A stretch of DNA of 33,068 nucleotides from CAYQZD01 sp964421875. Lineage in GTDB: Bacteria > Electryoneota > Tariuqbacteria > Tariuqbacterales > Tariuqbacteraceae. The number at the start of each line of letters is the position of its first letter. Positions within the stretch are counted from its first letter, which is position 1. Of the stretch, positions 8,337 to 15,489 are shown one piece after another. The position numbers and the translations under genes were made by a program. The stretch covers positions 1 to 33,068 of the forward strand of contig CAYQZD010000035.1 in the NCBI GenBank assembly GCA_964421875.1, written 5' to 3'. The notes below the pieces were generated by a model. That model searched no databases, was not told the DNA's origin, and saw only the letters and a program-made list of their open reading frames with translations.

Positions 8337-8362
8337 CAGGTCTCCGCTGCGCTAAAGACCTG
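8337..8362. repeat. Perfect 7-bp hairpin with CCGCTGCGCTAA loop
   Basis: The stem CAGGTCT/AGACCTG encloses CCGCTGCGCTAA in the 147-bp plsC-ispH gap. No U-tract follows on either strand, so it is not an intrinsic terminator. It looks like a small dispersed palindrome. Confidence 0.4.
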
Positions 8363-8391
8363 ACTTAACGGGAAAATCCTCGCCCCAACAA

Positions 8392-9075
8392 TTATAGGTT
8401 CCCCGATTCCCTGAGATTCACCACCGCAGACTCTATCTCCCCCGCGATTTGCTCATACCGGTCATCGCCCGTATAGTGTTCAGCCAGTCCGAAAATTGGC
8501 TGCCCGAAACGCAGGATTATCCCGCCGGGTTTAAATAAATGCTGCTTCAACCGGTTGGAGCCAGCCAAATATGCGGGCAAAACCGCCGCGCCGGTTTTCT
8601 CCACCAAATAACCCACTCCCCGCTTGAAGGGAAGCATCCCCTTAGAACGGCTGCGCGTGCCCTCCGGGAACATAATCAAAACGCCGTCAGATTCCAGAGC
8701 TTCAATCGACTTCTTCAGCGCCGTCGAATCGAATCCCGAACGCCTCACCGGAAAAGCGTTGAAATGAGAAATCACCCCTCCGGACCAGCGGTTGGTGAAA
8801 AGCTCCTTCTTTGCGGCGTAAAACGCCTCCCGATGAATCGAAGAGCCCAACACCGGGGGGTCGATGAAGGAGATATGATTGGAAGCGATTATCACCGGGC
8901 CGGTTCGAGGCAGGTTTCGCGCGCCGGACACCTTCAACCCCCAAAAAACCTTCAGAACGAGCTGAATGAATAACTTCGCCAATCGATAACTGAATCTCAA
9001 CCGCTTCGACTCCAAATTCTGCAGATTTATCCTGAAAATAGCGGCGGCGTCAATACGCAAACCGTAAATTTTCAT
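8392..9075 (-). CDS. plsC: 1-acyl-sn-glycerol-3-phosphate acyltransferase
   Basis: This membrane-associated acyltransferase turns lysophosphatidic acid into phosphatidic acid. The four PlsC blocks can be read: N66-H67-I-S-F-I-D72 (HX4D catalytic pair), the following block around FNAFPVRR (105-112), FPEGTRSRS (136-144), and a hydrophobic block near VLPAYLAGS. A hydrophobic stretch (about 34-50) precedes the catalytic motif and probably anchors it to the inner membrane. The ATG lies one base past the cmk stop with no Shine-Dalgarno, so translational coupling with cmk is likely. Length 227 is normal. Acyl specificity cannot be read from sequence. Confidence 0.9.
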   Translation of the reverse strand: MKIYGLRIDAAAIFRINLQNLESKRLRFSYRLAKLFIQLVLKVFWGLKVSGARNLPRTGPVIIASNHISFIDPPVLGSSIHREAFYAAKKELFTNRWSGGVISHFNAFPVRRSGFDSTALKKSIEALESDGVLIMFPEGTRSRSKGMLPFKRGVGYLVEKTGAAVLPAYLAGSNRLKQHLFKPGGIILRFGQPIFGLAEHYTGDDRYEQIAGEIESAVVNLRESGNL

Positions 9076-9076
9076 C

Positions 9077-9772
9077 TTAAGTTGTGCGAGGTCGCGAAAG
9101 AGACCCTCGAATGAGGGTTTCCCGGACTACTCTTTGCACCACCTCCGCGACGCTCAAATCCGTAGTATCTATGACCACAGCGTCCTCCGCCGCCCTAAGC
9201 GGCGCTAATTCCCGCTCCCGGTCCCGAAGGTCGCGCGCTTCAATATCCCGTAAGACCTCATCGTAATCCACCGCCATACCCTTATCCGTCATCTCTCGCC
9301 ATCGGCGGCGGGCGCGCTCTTGATGAGAAGCCTCCAGATAAATCTTCACCTCAGCATCGGGGAAAATCACTGTGCCGATGTCTCTGCCTTCGAGCACAGC
9401 GCCGCCCTCCCCGCCCAGCTTCCTCTGCAGCCGGCCCAGCAATTTCCGCACGCCGGGTATTTCGCAAATCGGACCGATTTTAACCGTGAGTTCAGGCGTG
9501 CGGATTTCCGCCGATACATCCTCGCCGTCGATATAAACCAGCGTCCCGTTTTCACCGGTTTCCAGCGCTATTTCGTGAGAACTCACCGCCAGCGTTATTT
9601 TTTCCGCCTCGGTTGCAGTCAATCCCGCCCTCATTGCAATTAAAGTGGCGGCGCGGTACATCGCCCCGGTGTCGATATAGCGGAAACCAAGCTCCCGCGC
9701 TGCCAAGCGCGCCACCGTGCTCTTACCGGAACCCGCGGGACCATCGATTGCCACCACCGGTCTGGACCGCAA
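9077..9772 (-). CDS. cmk: Cytidylate kinase
   Basis: This enzyme phosphorylates CMP and dCMP with ATP. The P-loop GPAGSGKS (11-18), the FRYIDTGAMYRA nucleotide-binding segment, the EGRDIGTVIFPDA motif and the arginine-rich lid (ERARRRW) identify it. The start at 9772 is a TTG without a good ribosome-binding site; the nearby GTG codons four and five residues short of the P-loop are worse. It heads the cmk-plsC-ispH-rpsA cluster. The final residues (RETLIRGSLSRPRTT) are encoded by a hairpin repeat element at 9089-9120 that recurs in intergenic DNA here, so the C-terminal tail may have been replaced by repeat sequence. Confidence 0.93.
   Translation of the reverse strand: MRSRPVVAIDGPAGSGKSTVARLAARELGFRYIDTGAMYRAATLIAMRAGLTATEAEKITLAVSSHEIALETGENGTLVYIDGEDVSAEIRTPELTVKIGPICEIPGVRKLLGRLQRKLGGEGGAVLEGRDIGTVIFPDAEVKIYLEASHQERARRRWREMTDKGMAVDYDEVLRDIEARDLRDRERELAPLRAAEDAVVIDTTDLSVAEVVQRVVRETLIRGSLSRPRTT
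9089..9120 (+). repeat. Partial 85-bp-type hairpin element inside the cmk 3' end
   Basis: The segment TCGCGAAAGAGACCCTCGAA followed by TGAGGGTTT matches the right half of the roughly 85-bp family. Its stem is CCCTC/GAGGG with the loop GAAT; the 14032 copy has CCATC/GATGG with the same loop. It lies 14 bp upstream of the plsC start. Confidence 0.45.
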
Positions 9773-9837
9773 TGGGGAAACCGGTTCGCTCTGGGCGCTA
9801 TAATCGATACTTACTTGAGGTAACCTGTTTGTATATG

Positions 9838-9865
9838 TGCTGCAGACTCCCCGCAGTCTGCAGCA
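9838..9865. repeat. Perfect hairpin, loop CCCCGC
   Basis: A perfect 11-bp stem TGCTGCAGACT/AGTCTGCAGCA surrounds the loop CCCCGC (GCGGGG on the other strand). It is one of three hairpins in the window that share this loop with unrelated stem sequences. It sits in the 202-bp gap between the Rossmann-protein gene and cmk. Confidence 0.65.
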
Positions 9866-9881
9866 TTATTTCCGCTTCATA

Positions 9882-9907
9882 GTCGCAGAGTGCGGGGACT
9901 CTGCGAC
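9882..9907. repeat. Perfect hairpin, loop GCGGGG
   Basis: A perfect 10-bp stem GTCGCAGAGT/ACTCTGCGAC surrounds the loop GCGGGG. It is 16 bp from the preceding hairpin, with the loop on the opposite strand, so the two form an inverted pair with different stems. Confidence 0.65.
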
Positions 9908-9974
9908 ACGAAGGGATGTTTAAATTTATATTACAGAACGCAAAGGAACAAGATGAATAATATCGACCGGGAAA

Positions 9975-11664
9975 TTAGTCCTTTATCCGCTCCCCTTGCT
10001 CCTCCTCGATGAAAATCCAGGTCACCAGCCGGCCGATATGCAAATCCTCATTCAGTTTCCAGTATCCAAGACCGTGATGGTAACGGGAGGAAGTGTCGTC
10101 AGGATTCACTTTGCCCATACTGTCCTTAATGCTGTTCAGCCGCTCCAGCCAGGTCTCCATATTGGATACCCGCAGGTCCACCCAGCCGTTGTAGGTCCAC
10201 TCGTCCAGATTCTCCGCCGTGACTTCAAGTTCATCGCTGTCTTTGAACACCGGAATCTTCATCGCCGGTCCCCGGAGCAGCGTCTTGCCGTCATCGAACA
10301 GGATGGGGATACCGATAGAGATGATTTCACTCCGCAGCTTGGAACCGCTGTTCACAATCTTGGTGAGTTTTTGCGAAAGCTGCTGCGCGCTGAAACGCAT
10401 TACTCCGTCGAGAGACCCTCCCGCCAGTTTCAGAAGGAAAGCCTCATAGAGCAGTTTGGAAAGCCGCGGCGGTCCCAGATTTTCGAAAGCCACGCTGGGG
10501 CATTCGTGCAGACGGCTTAATTCCTCCATCTTCTCCAGAGCGGTCTGCCGCATATACCCCGCGCGGTAAGTGCTCCCCATCACCGAGGAATCGAGCGCAG
10601 CCATAATGTCGCGGCCAGTGCTGCCGCCTTTTATCTCGGTAACCACGTTCCGGGCGATTTCCTCCGGCGTTACATACTGCATCTGACCCACGCTGGTGAT
10701 GGTGAAAAATTCCCCGTAGGAGAAAATCCCGTTCTCGCCGGTGTCGATGTAAACCGCTTTCAGGTTACCATCGACCTTCTCGCAATCGACCGCATCGCCC
10801 TTCTTCACTTTAGCGCCCAATTTGACGCCTTTATCAGCCGGACAGTCGTAGAGGGGGATAGGATTGCCGCGGCGCAGGATTTCGCCGTAACCGATTTTCT
10901 TCCAGGCGATTGCAGTGGCGGGCTTGATTTCCTTCACCATCGGCGCTCCCGGTGTGCGAGCCATCAGGAACAACAGCAGGGAATGCGCTCCCGCCAGCGA
11001 AGTCTTGCTGAGGAGCACCCGCGACGGTTTCTCTTCCGAGTGCGTGTAGGGAATATTCAGCCCCATACCGCCGGTGCCGCTGGTGCCCACCTTGACATAG
11101 GTTGAAACCTTGAACCGGCTGGTCGATTCCGCTAATATCTGAATATGCCTGATGAGCTGAGGAATATAAACCGTGCCTAAAAATTTCTCCACCTCGGATA
11201 ACAGCCCATTGCCGGGCGCGGCTCCGCCCCTCCACAAATCCAATTCCCGTTTGACCTTGTAATATCCGGTGTATATGTCCTGGTAAGCCAAAGCTGTGGC
11301 GGAATTCACGCAATCGACAATGATGTCGGGGCGGTGTTTCTCAATCAACTTGTAAAGATAGGAATGGACGAGCGTTTCCTCGTCCAAAGTTTCCAATACA
11401 TCGTGTAAAAGTATCGCCCGGTTATGGGGATTGTCCATTATCTCAGACCGGGAAAGGTCCTTCAACTCCTCCCGGACGAAAAGATTCCCCCATTCTGCCT
11501 TGAAAGNNNNNNNNNNACTCATTGCAAGCCGCTTCAGCCTCCCCCTTAAACAGAGAAGTTAATACGACTTCCGACGGCTTTTCGCTGAGGATTTCTTCGC
11601 ATACCGCGCGCCCTACCAAGCCGAAGCCCCCCAGTATCATTACCTTCCTGTTTTTGATTATCAT
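9975..11664 (-). CDS. Rossmann-fold (SDR/epimerase-like) protein, interrupted by an assembly gap
   Basis: The N-terminal piece (11664 down to 11517) begins MIIKNRKVMILGGFGLVGRA, a GGxGxVG dinucleotide-binding turn. It continues on the other side of ten Ns as a roughly 510-residue piece ending at 9975. The two pieces are in different frames as assembled, but the N run is a placeholder: a true gap whose length is a multiple of three would join them. The combined length is about 560 residues. The second half (TSGTGGMGLNIPYTHSEEKPSR, then SLLLFLMARTPGAP) has no signature I can assign, so I call only a nucleotide-binding oxidoreductase or epimerase-like protein. It lies just downstream of scpB with a 36-bp spacer. 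Confidence 0.6.
11507..11516. other. Assembly gap (10 N)
   Basis: Ten unknown bases lie inside the Rossmann-protein gene. The frame change across the run shows that the real gap is not 10 bp if the gene is intact. Confidence 0.99.
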
Positions 11665-11700
11665 AACTAAGATTCAATTTAATTACAATTTATCTTCATT

Positions 11701-12336
11701 TTATTCCGAAACCTCCCCATCCTCCCGCTCGCGAATCAGTACCACCGAAGACTTATCCTCCGGAAAAAGACTCGACTGCTGTTCCATCGGCGGGGGAAAA
11801 TCCTTATCCCGAGGCAGGTCTTTGACGCTGGTCAATCCGAAATACCGCAGGAACTCCTGCGTTGTGCTGTATAATATCGGTCTGCCGGGTGAAGCCTGCC
11901 GGCCCGAAATCCGTAACAGCCCCCTCTCCAGCAATCCCTGAAGCACCGAATCGGAGTTCACTCCCCGAATCTCCTCCACCTGAAGCCGCGTAACCGGCTG
12001 GCGGTAAGCCGCAATAGCCAGCGTCTCCAGCGCGCTGCGGGTGAGTCCCGAACGCTTGCGCGCCGTCCAGAGTTTCTCAATATAGCGGTGATACTTGGGG
12101 AGCGTGTATATCTGGTAACCGCCGGCGATATACTGGATTTCAAAGCTCCGGCCCGTCCGGTGGTAATCTTCGTTCAATACCTCCACCGCCTTCCGGTAGA
12201 TTTCCCCGGAACCGTAATCCAGCGAAGCTCGAATCTGTTGATTCGTCAGGGGAAGTTCCGAGGACATCAGCAGCGCCTCGATAGCCCTGCCCAGGTGTTT
12301 AAAGTCTATCGCAGGTCCCTCGTCAGCCTTCGACAT
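11701..12336 (-). CDS. scpB: Segregation and condensation protein B
   Basis: ScpB is the winged-helix (kite) subunit of the SMC-ScpAB condensin, which organises and segregates the chromosome. Recognisable segments are IEALLMSSELPLTNQQI, GYQIYTLPKYHRYI, the well-conserved SALETLAIAAYRQPVTR, IRGVNSDSVLQGLLERGLL and GRPILYSTTQEFLRYFGL. The frame is open to 12366. I prefer the ATG at 12336 (MSKADEG), which gives a normal N-terminus, has GGTGG just upstream and overlaps the scpA end by 14 bp. Length is 211 residues. Together with scpA it sits behind trpS; smc itself is not in the window. Confidence 0.92.
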   Translation of the reverse strand: MSKADEGPAIDFKHLGRAIEALLMSSELPLTNQQIRASLDYGSGEIYRKAVEVLNEDYHRTGRSFEIQYIAGGYQIYTLPKYHRYIEKLWTARKRSGLTRSALETLAIAAYRQPVTRLQVEEIRGVNSDSVLQGLLERGLLRISGRQASPGRPILYSTTQEFLRYFGLTSVKDLPRDKDFPPPMEQQSSLFPEDKSSVVLIREREDGEVSE

Positions 12337-13039
12337 TTTCCACCGCAAGTATGGTAATGTTACCAAATAACTTGGCCTGCCTGAGCCGTAAAATCCCCCG
12401 TTTTCCCAATTCCAGCATAGCGATAAAAGTGCCCAATAACTGTACCTGGTTCAATCCCTCCGTTAGTTCCGCGAAAGTCGTCTTCCCCAAATGGGATAGC
12501 CTTTCCCGAATGTACCCAATCCGTTCATCCAAATCCACCATCACACCCGGAATCGCCACCAGCGATGAGCTGTCCGCTCCCCGCACCGCTGTAACATAAG
12601 CTCGATATAAATCATAGAGGGAATAGTCTATCTTTAAATCGTCCCACTGCCCCATAGAGGAGGGGTCGAAACGACGGGGAAAGAACCGCTGACGCTCCAA
12701 CTCTATGCGCTTGAACTCCTCCCCGATCTGCTTGAACTTCTGATACTCTATCAGCTTCTGCACCAGCGGAATCCTGGGGTCCTCCTCCTCTTCAATCTGA
12801 GGCCGGGGCAGCAGCATCTGCGCCTTGATATACAGCAGATAAGCCACCATCAGGATGAATTCACCCGCAACCTCCAGGTCCAGGCTCCGCATCGCCTCCA
12901 GAGCCTCCAGATACTGATGCGTTATCTCCCGGATGGGAATATCGTGGATATCAATTTCCTGCTGGCGGATAAGATAGAGCAGCAAGTCAAGCGGACCCTC
13001 GAACCGCCGAAGCCTGACTTCAGGCGTCTCACCCATCAC
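12323..13039 (-). CDS. scpA: Segregation and condensation protein A
   Basis: This is the kleisin subunit of the SMC-ScpAB complex, bridging the SMC heads. The N-terminal signature is clear: RRFEGPLDLLLYLIRQQEIDIHDIPI, then EFILMVAYLLYIKAQMLLP. The C-terminal winged helix ends in ..GTFIAMLELGKRGILRLRQ. Two start codons are possible: GTG at 13039, which overlaps the trpS stop as GTGA, or ATG at 13036. In either case scpA is translationally coupled to trpS. Length of 238 residues is typical. Confidence 0.93.
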   Translation of the reverse strand: MMGETPEVRLRRFEGPLDLLLYLIRQQEIDIHDIPIREITHQYLEALEAMRSLDLEVAGEFILMVAYLLYIKAQMLLPRPQIEEEEDPRIPLVQKLIEYQKFKQIGEEFKRIELERQRFFPRRFDPSSMGQWDDLKIDYSLYDLYRAYVTAVRGADSSSLVAIPGVMVDLDERIGYIRERLSHLGKTTFAELTEGLNQVQLLGTFIAMLELGKRGILRLRQAKLFGNITILAVENVEG

Positions 13040-14016
13040 CCCATTCCCATCGCTTGACGCAGGGCTTCCATCGTCCGCTCCGCTTCGGAACGGGCGCGGC
13101 GGTTGCCCGCTTCGATTAGGTCTCGAATCCCCTTCATATCGGTAAGCAGCTTACTCCGCCGCTCCTGAATCGGAGCCAAATACGCGCTGATCTTCTCCGC
13201 GCAACGCTTTTTGTCAGCCACGCATCCCAGTTTCCCCGACTTGCAGTCCGCCTCGATTTGAGCCGCTTCCTCCGGATTGAATTTCTTATGCCAGGTGAAA
13301 ACGTTGCATATCTCAGGATGACCGGGGTCGTTCTTGCGTATCTTTGCTGGATCGGTGATAGCGGACATCACCACTTTCCGAACCTGTTCCGGCTCATCCG
13401 ACATCAATATCACATTTCCCAGCGACTTGGACATCCGGTTCCCGTCGGGACCGGGGAGGCGGGGGAACTTGGTTAGTTTCCCTTGAGGGAGGCGGAAAAC
13501 CTGGTCGTAGGTTTTGTTGAACCGCCGCGCAATCTCCCGCGTCAATTCGATATGAGGAAGCTGGTCCTCACCCACCGGAACCATATCCGCTTGATAAAGC
13601 AGAATATCCGCCGCCTGCAGCACGGGATAACCCAGATGCCCGTAAGTTATGCGGTCCTCGATTTTCAAGGAGCGAGCCTGCTCTTTGACCGTGGGATTCC
13701 GTTCTAACCGGGCTAATGTTACCAGCATAGAGAGAATCAGGAACAACTCCGCGTGCTCCTTCACCTGAGACTGGAGGAAAATCACGCTCTTTTCCGGGTC
13801 TATCCCCCCGGCTATCCAGTCAACCACCATCTCCTCGGTGAGTTCCTTGACTCGGTGCGAGTTTTCGTAATCAGTAGTGAGCACATGCCAGTCGGCGACC
13901 AGGTGGAAATTCTGATATTCCTCCTGGAGTCCGACCCAGTTTTCCAGCGCCCCGACCAGATGTCCCAGATGGAGTTTTCCTGTCGGGCGCATTCCGCTGA
14001 GAATACGCTTTGTCAT
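13036..14016 (-). CDS. trpS: Tryptophan-tRNA ligase
   Basis: This class I aminoacyl-tRNA synthetase charges tRNA-Trp. The HIGH motif is H16-L-G-H19 in GKLHLGHLVG and the KMSKS motif is RMSKS in GPDGNRMSKSLGN. ADWHVLTTDY and PVLQAADILLYQADMVPVGEDQLPHIELTREIARRFN are also characteristic. Length of 326 residues is normal. No Shine-Dalgarno precedes the ATG. A roughly 85-bp hairpin element lies 15 bases upstream of the start, inside the probable leader. It is the first gene of a coupled trpS-scpA-scpB unit, downstream of a terminator at 14180-14210. Confidence 0.96.
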   Translation of the reverse strand: MTKRILSGMRPTGKLHLGHLVGALENWVGLQEEYQNFHLVADWHVLTTDYENSHRVKELTEEMVVDWIAGGIDPEKSVIFLQSQVKEHAELFLILSMLVTLARLERNPTVKEQARSLKIEDRITYGHLGYPVLQAADILLYQADMVPVGEDQLPHIELTREIARRFNKTYDQVFRLPQGKLTKFPRLPGPDGNRMSKSLGNVILMSDEPEQVRKVVMSAITDPAKIRKNDPGHPEICNVFTWHKKFNPEEAAQIEADCKSGKLGCVADKKRCAEKISAYLAPIQERRSKLLTDMKGIRDLIEAGNRRARSEAERTMEALRQAMGMG

Positions 14017-14031
14017 TAAGTTATAAATATC

Positions 14032-14116
14032 GGCAGCGTATCACGCCAGCCGTGATTTTCATCCTTCGTTGTTCGAGGATTCGCGAAGTTAATCCATCGA
14101 ATGATGGTTTAACCTG
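14032..14116 (+). repeat. 85-bp hairpin element, copy upstream of trpS
   Basis: It begins GGCAGCGTATCACGCCAGCC and ends with the hairpin CCATC-GAAT-GATGG followed by TTTAACCTG. It is the same length as the copy at 28513-28597 and aligns with it end to end. Read on the trpS message, CGGC..GCGT/ACGC..GCCG forms a bulged stem. Confidence 0.65.
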
Positions 14117-14179
14117 TAAATATACCCATTATTTATTAAATTTTCAAATATATCGGCTATTTTTCAACTCGCGACCGAT

Positions 14180-14210
14180 AAAAACGGGGGTGTTCCCCTA
14201 AACACCCCCG
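14180..14210 (-). terminator. Intrinsic terminator after the lipoprotein gene
   Basis: On the minus strand a perfect 10-bp stem CGGGGGTGTT/AACACCCCCG with the loop TAGGGG is followed by TTTTTA. It lies about 40 bases past the lipoprotein stop and separates the cobalamin locus from trpS. Confidence 0.9.
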
Positions 14211-14251
14211 AAAAATTTCAGAATCATTACTGCTAAATCATCCGCAATCCT

Positions 14252-15274
14252 TCACCTTTCAACATATACTATGGATTGAGGACCATCCCCCACCTCGTAG
14301 GTTTCCAAAACATTCCCAGAGGCATCCATTTTCACTATATGGTCGGTATTGAAACAGCAGACATAGATACTGCCCTCGGAATCGAACGCCACCCCTTGAG
14401 CCCCGGCTTCACCCGATAGCGCAATCGGATTGGAAGCGCCGTTAAGCACACTCTCGGCTTCTGAATCGTATTTTAAAACATAAGCTTCATCAACCCATCC
14501 CCCGGCTCCTAAGTAAACCATCCCGTCCGAAGCCAATCCCTCATACCCGGGGGAACCGCCAATTTCATACGAATCCATAACCTCAAGCGTGACCGGGTCC
14601 ACCCGGCAGACCTCACCGAATACCGAGAAATAATCCCCGGTGCACACCACATTCAACTCCCCTTGGTGGTCGAGGAACAGAATGCCTGGATTGGTTCCGA
14701 CCTCCACCGAATCCAGCAGCGTCATCGTCGAAGCGTCGATAACCGCCACCCGCCCCTGACCATAGCTCCAGGTAGCGGGGTCGTAATTGGAAATACCAAC
14801 ATACAGCCTGCCTTCATATTCGGTCATCCCCCACAAACCCGCGCCGACGGAAATCTCACTGAGTACCGAGTCTCCGGATAAATCCAGAAATGAGACCGTC
14901 CCCGAAACCCAATTACACACCGCAGCCCTGTCAGCGCCGATGAATTCGATATGAGAGGGATTGCGGTAATCCCCGATTTCTATGGTCCGGGTATTATCCG
15001 TCTCCAAATCTACAATCGACAATGAATTGTCGCCGCTGTTGACAATGAAAAGCTCGCCCGCTCGATATTGAATCTCAGCAGGAATCTGACCGGTAAGATA
15101 AAGGCCATTGGTCACCGTTTCTTCTTTCAAATCGATGCAGGAAACCGTTTCTTCCAGTCCGTTCACCACATAGAGGAATTCTCCGGTATCGGAAATATCC
15201 GGATTGGTGGACTTGTCGCTGCAGGACACAACGAGCGCAGCGATTATAATAAGTGAAACTATATTTTTTCTCAT
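14252..15274 (-). CDS. Lipoprotein with seven-bladed beta-propeller (YncE/BtuG-like)
   Basis: The ATG at 15274 has GAAGGG eight bases upstream; the earlier TTG at 15289 does not. The 340-residue product starts with a lipoprotein signal (RKNIVSLIIIAALVVS-C18) and the linker SDKSTNPD common in FCB lipoproteins. I count seven repeats with a strand of the FLYVVNG..ETVSCIDL type, including ELFIVNSGDNSLSIVDL, RAAVCNWVSGTVSFLDL and SIYVCCFNTDHIVKMD. This indicates a seven-bladed YncE-like propeller. The Bacteroides B12-capture protein BtuG is a surface lipoprotein of this architecture that sits on the TonB receptor BtuB. Here the gene directly follows a TonB receptor in a cobalamin-riboswitch locus, so a BtuG-like role is a reasonable inference. 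Orthology is not shown. Confidence 0.75.
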   Translation of the reverse strand: MRKNIVSLIIIAALVVSCSDKSTNPDISDTGEFLYVVNGLEETVSCIDLKEETVTNGLYLTGQIPAEIQYRAGELFIVNSGDNSLSIVDLETDNTRTIEIGDYRNPSHIEFIGADRAAVCNWVSGTVSFLDLSGDSVLSEISVGAGLWGMTEYEGRLYVGISNYDPATWSYGQGRVAVIDASTMTLLDSVEVGTNPGILFLDHQGELNVVCTGDYFSVFGEVCRVDPVTLEVMDSYEIGGSPGYEGLASDGMVYLGAGGWVDEAYVLKYDSEAESVLNGASNPIALSGEAGAQGVAFDSEGSIYVCCFNTDHIVKMDASGNVLETYEVGDGPQSIVYVER

Positions 15275-15336
15275 TCTAATACCCTTCAATCGATCTGGCG
15301 GTTAGCGCCCGATTAGTGAATGCTGAAATTTATATG

Positions 15337-15360
15337 AAAGCGGACATAATCCACCTTCTC
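15337..15360 (+). repeat. Short repeat shared with 25728-25751
   Basis: AAAGCGGACATAATCCACCT followed by TCTC recurs at 25728 with two substitutions. Here it lies in the 215-bp gap between the TonB receptor and the lipoprotein gene, next to two direct copies of TCAGCCGG(C/G)AACGC. It may be a decayed intergenic repeat. Confidence 0.4.
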
Positions 15361-15489
15361 AGCCGGCAACGCTCCGCCGCAGCGACTGCATTCTTTCACT
15401 CAGCCGGGAACGCGGTTGCGGAGCTCCGCTTTCCAAGCCAAGCAATTGCTCTTTTGTTATTGCGGTCTAAAAAGTTACATCCTGAATCG

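Noticed and set aside
11443..11516. The C-terminal part of a 73-codon frame running through the N gap
   Set aside because: Past the Ns it is in the wrong frame relative to the long downstream coding region; only the part before the gap is real.
15275..15489. A possible small gene or RNA between the TonB receptor and the lipoprotein
   Set aside because: Only short direct repeats (TCAGCCGG-AACGC) and a dispersed repeat are seen; there is no ribosome site with a plausible frame and no terminator.
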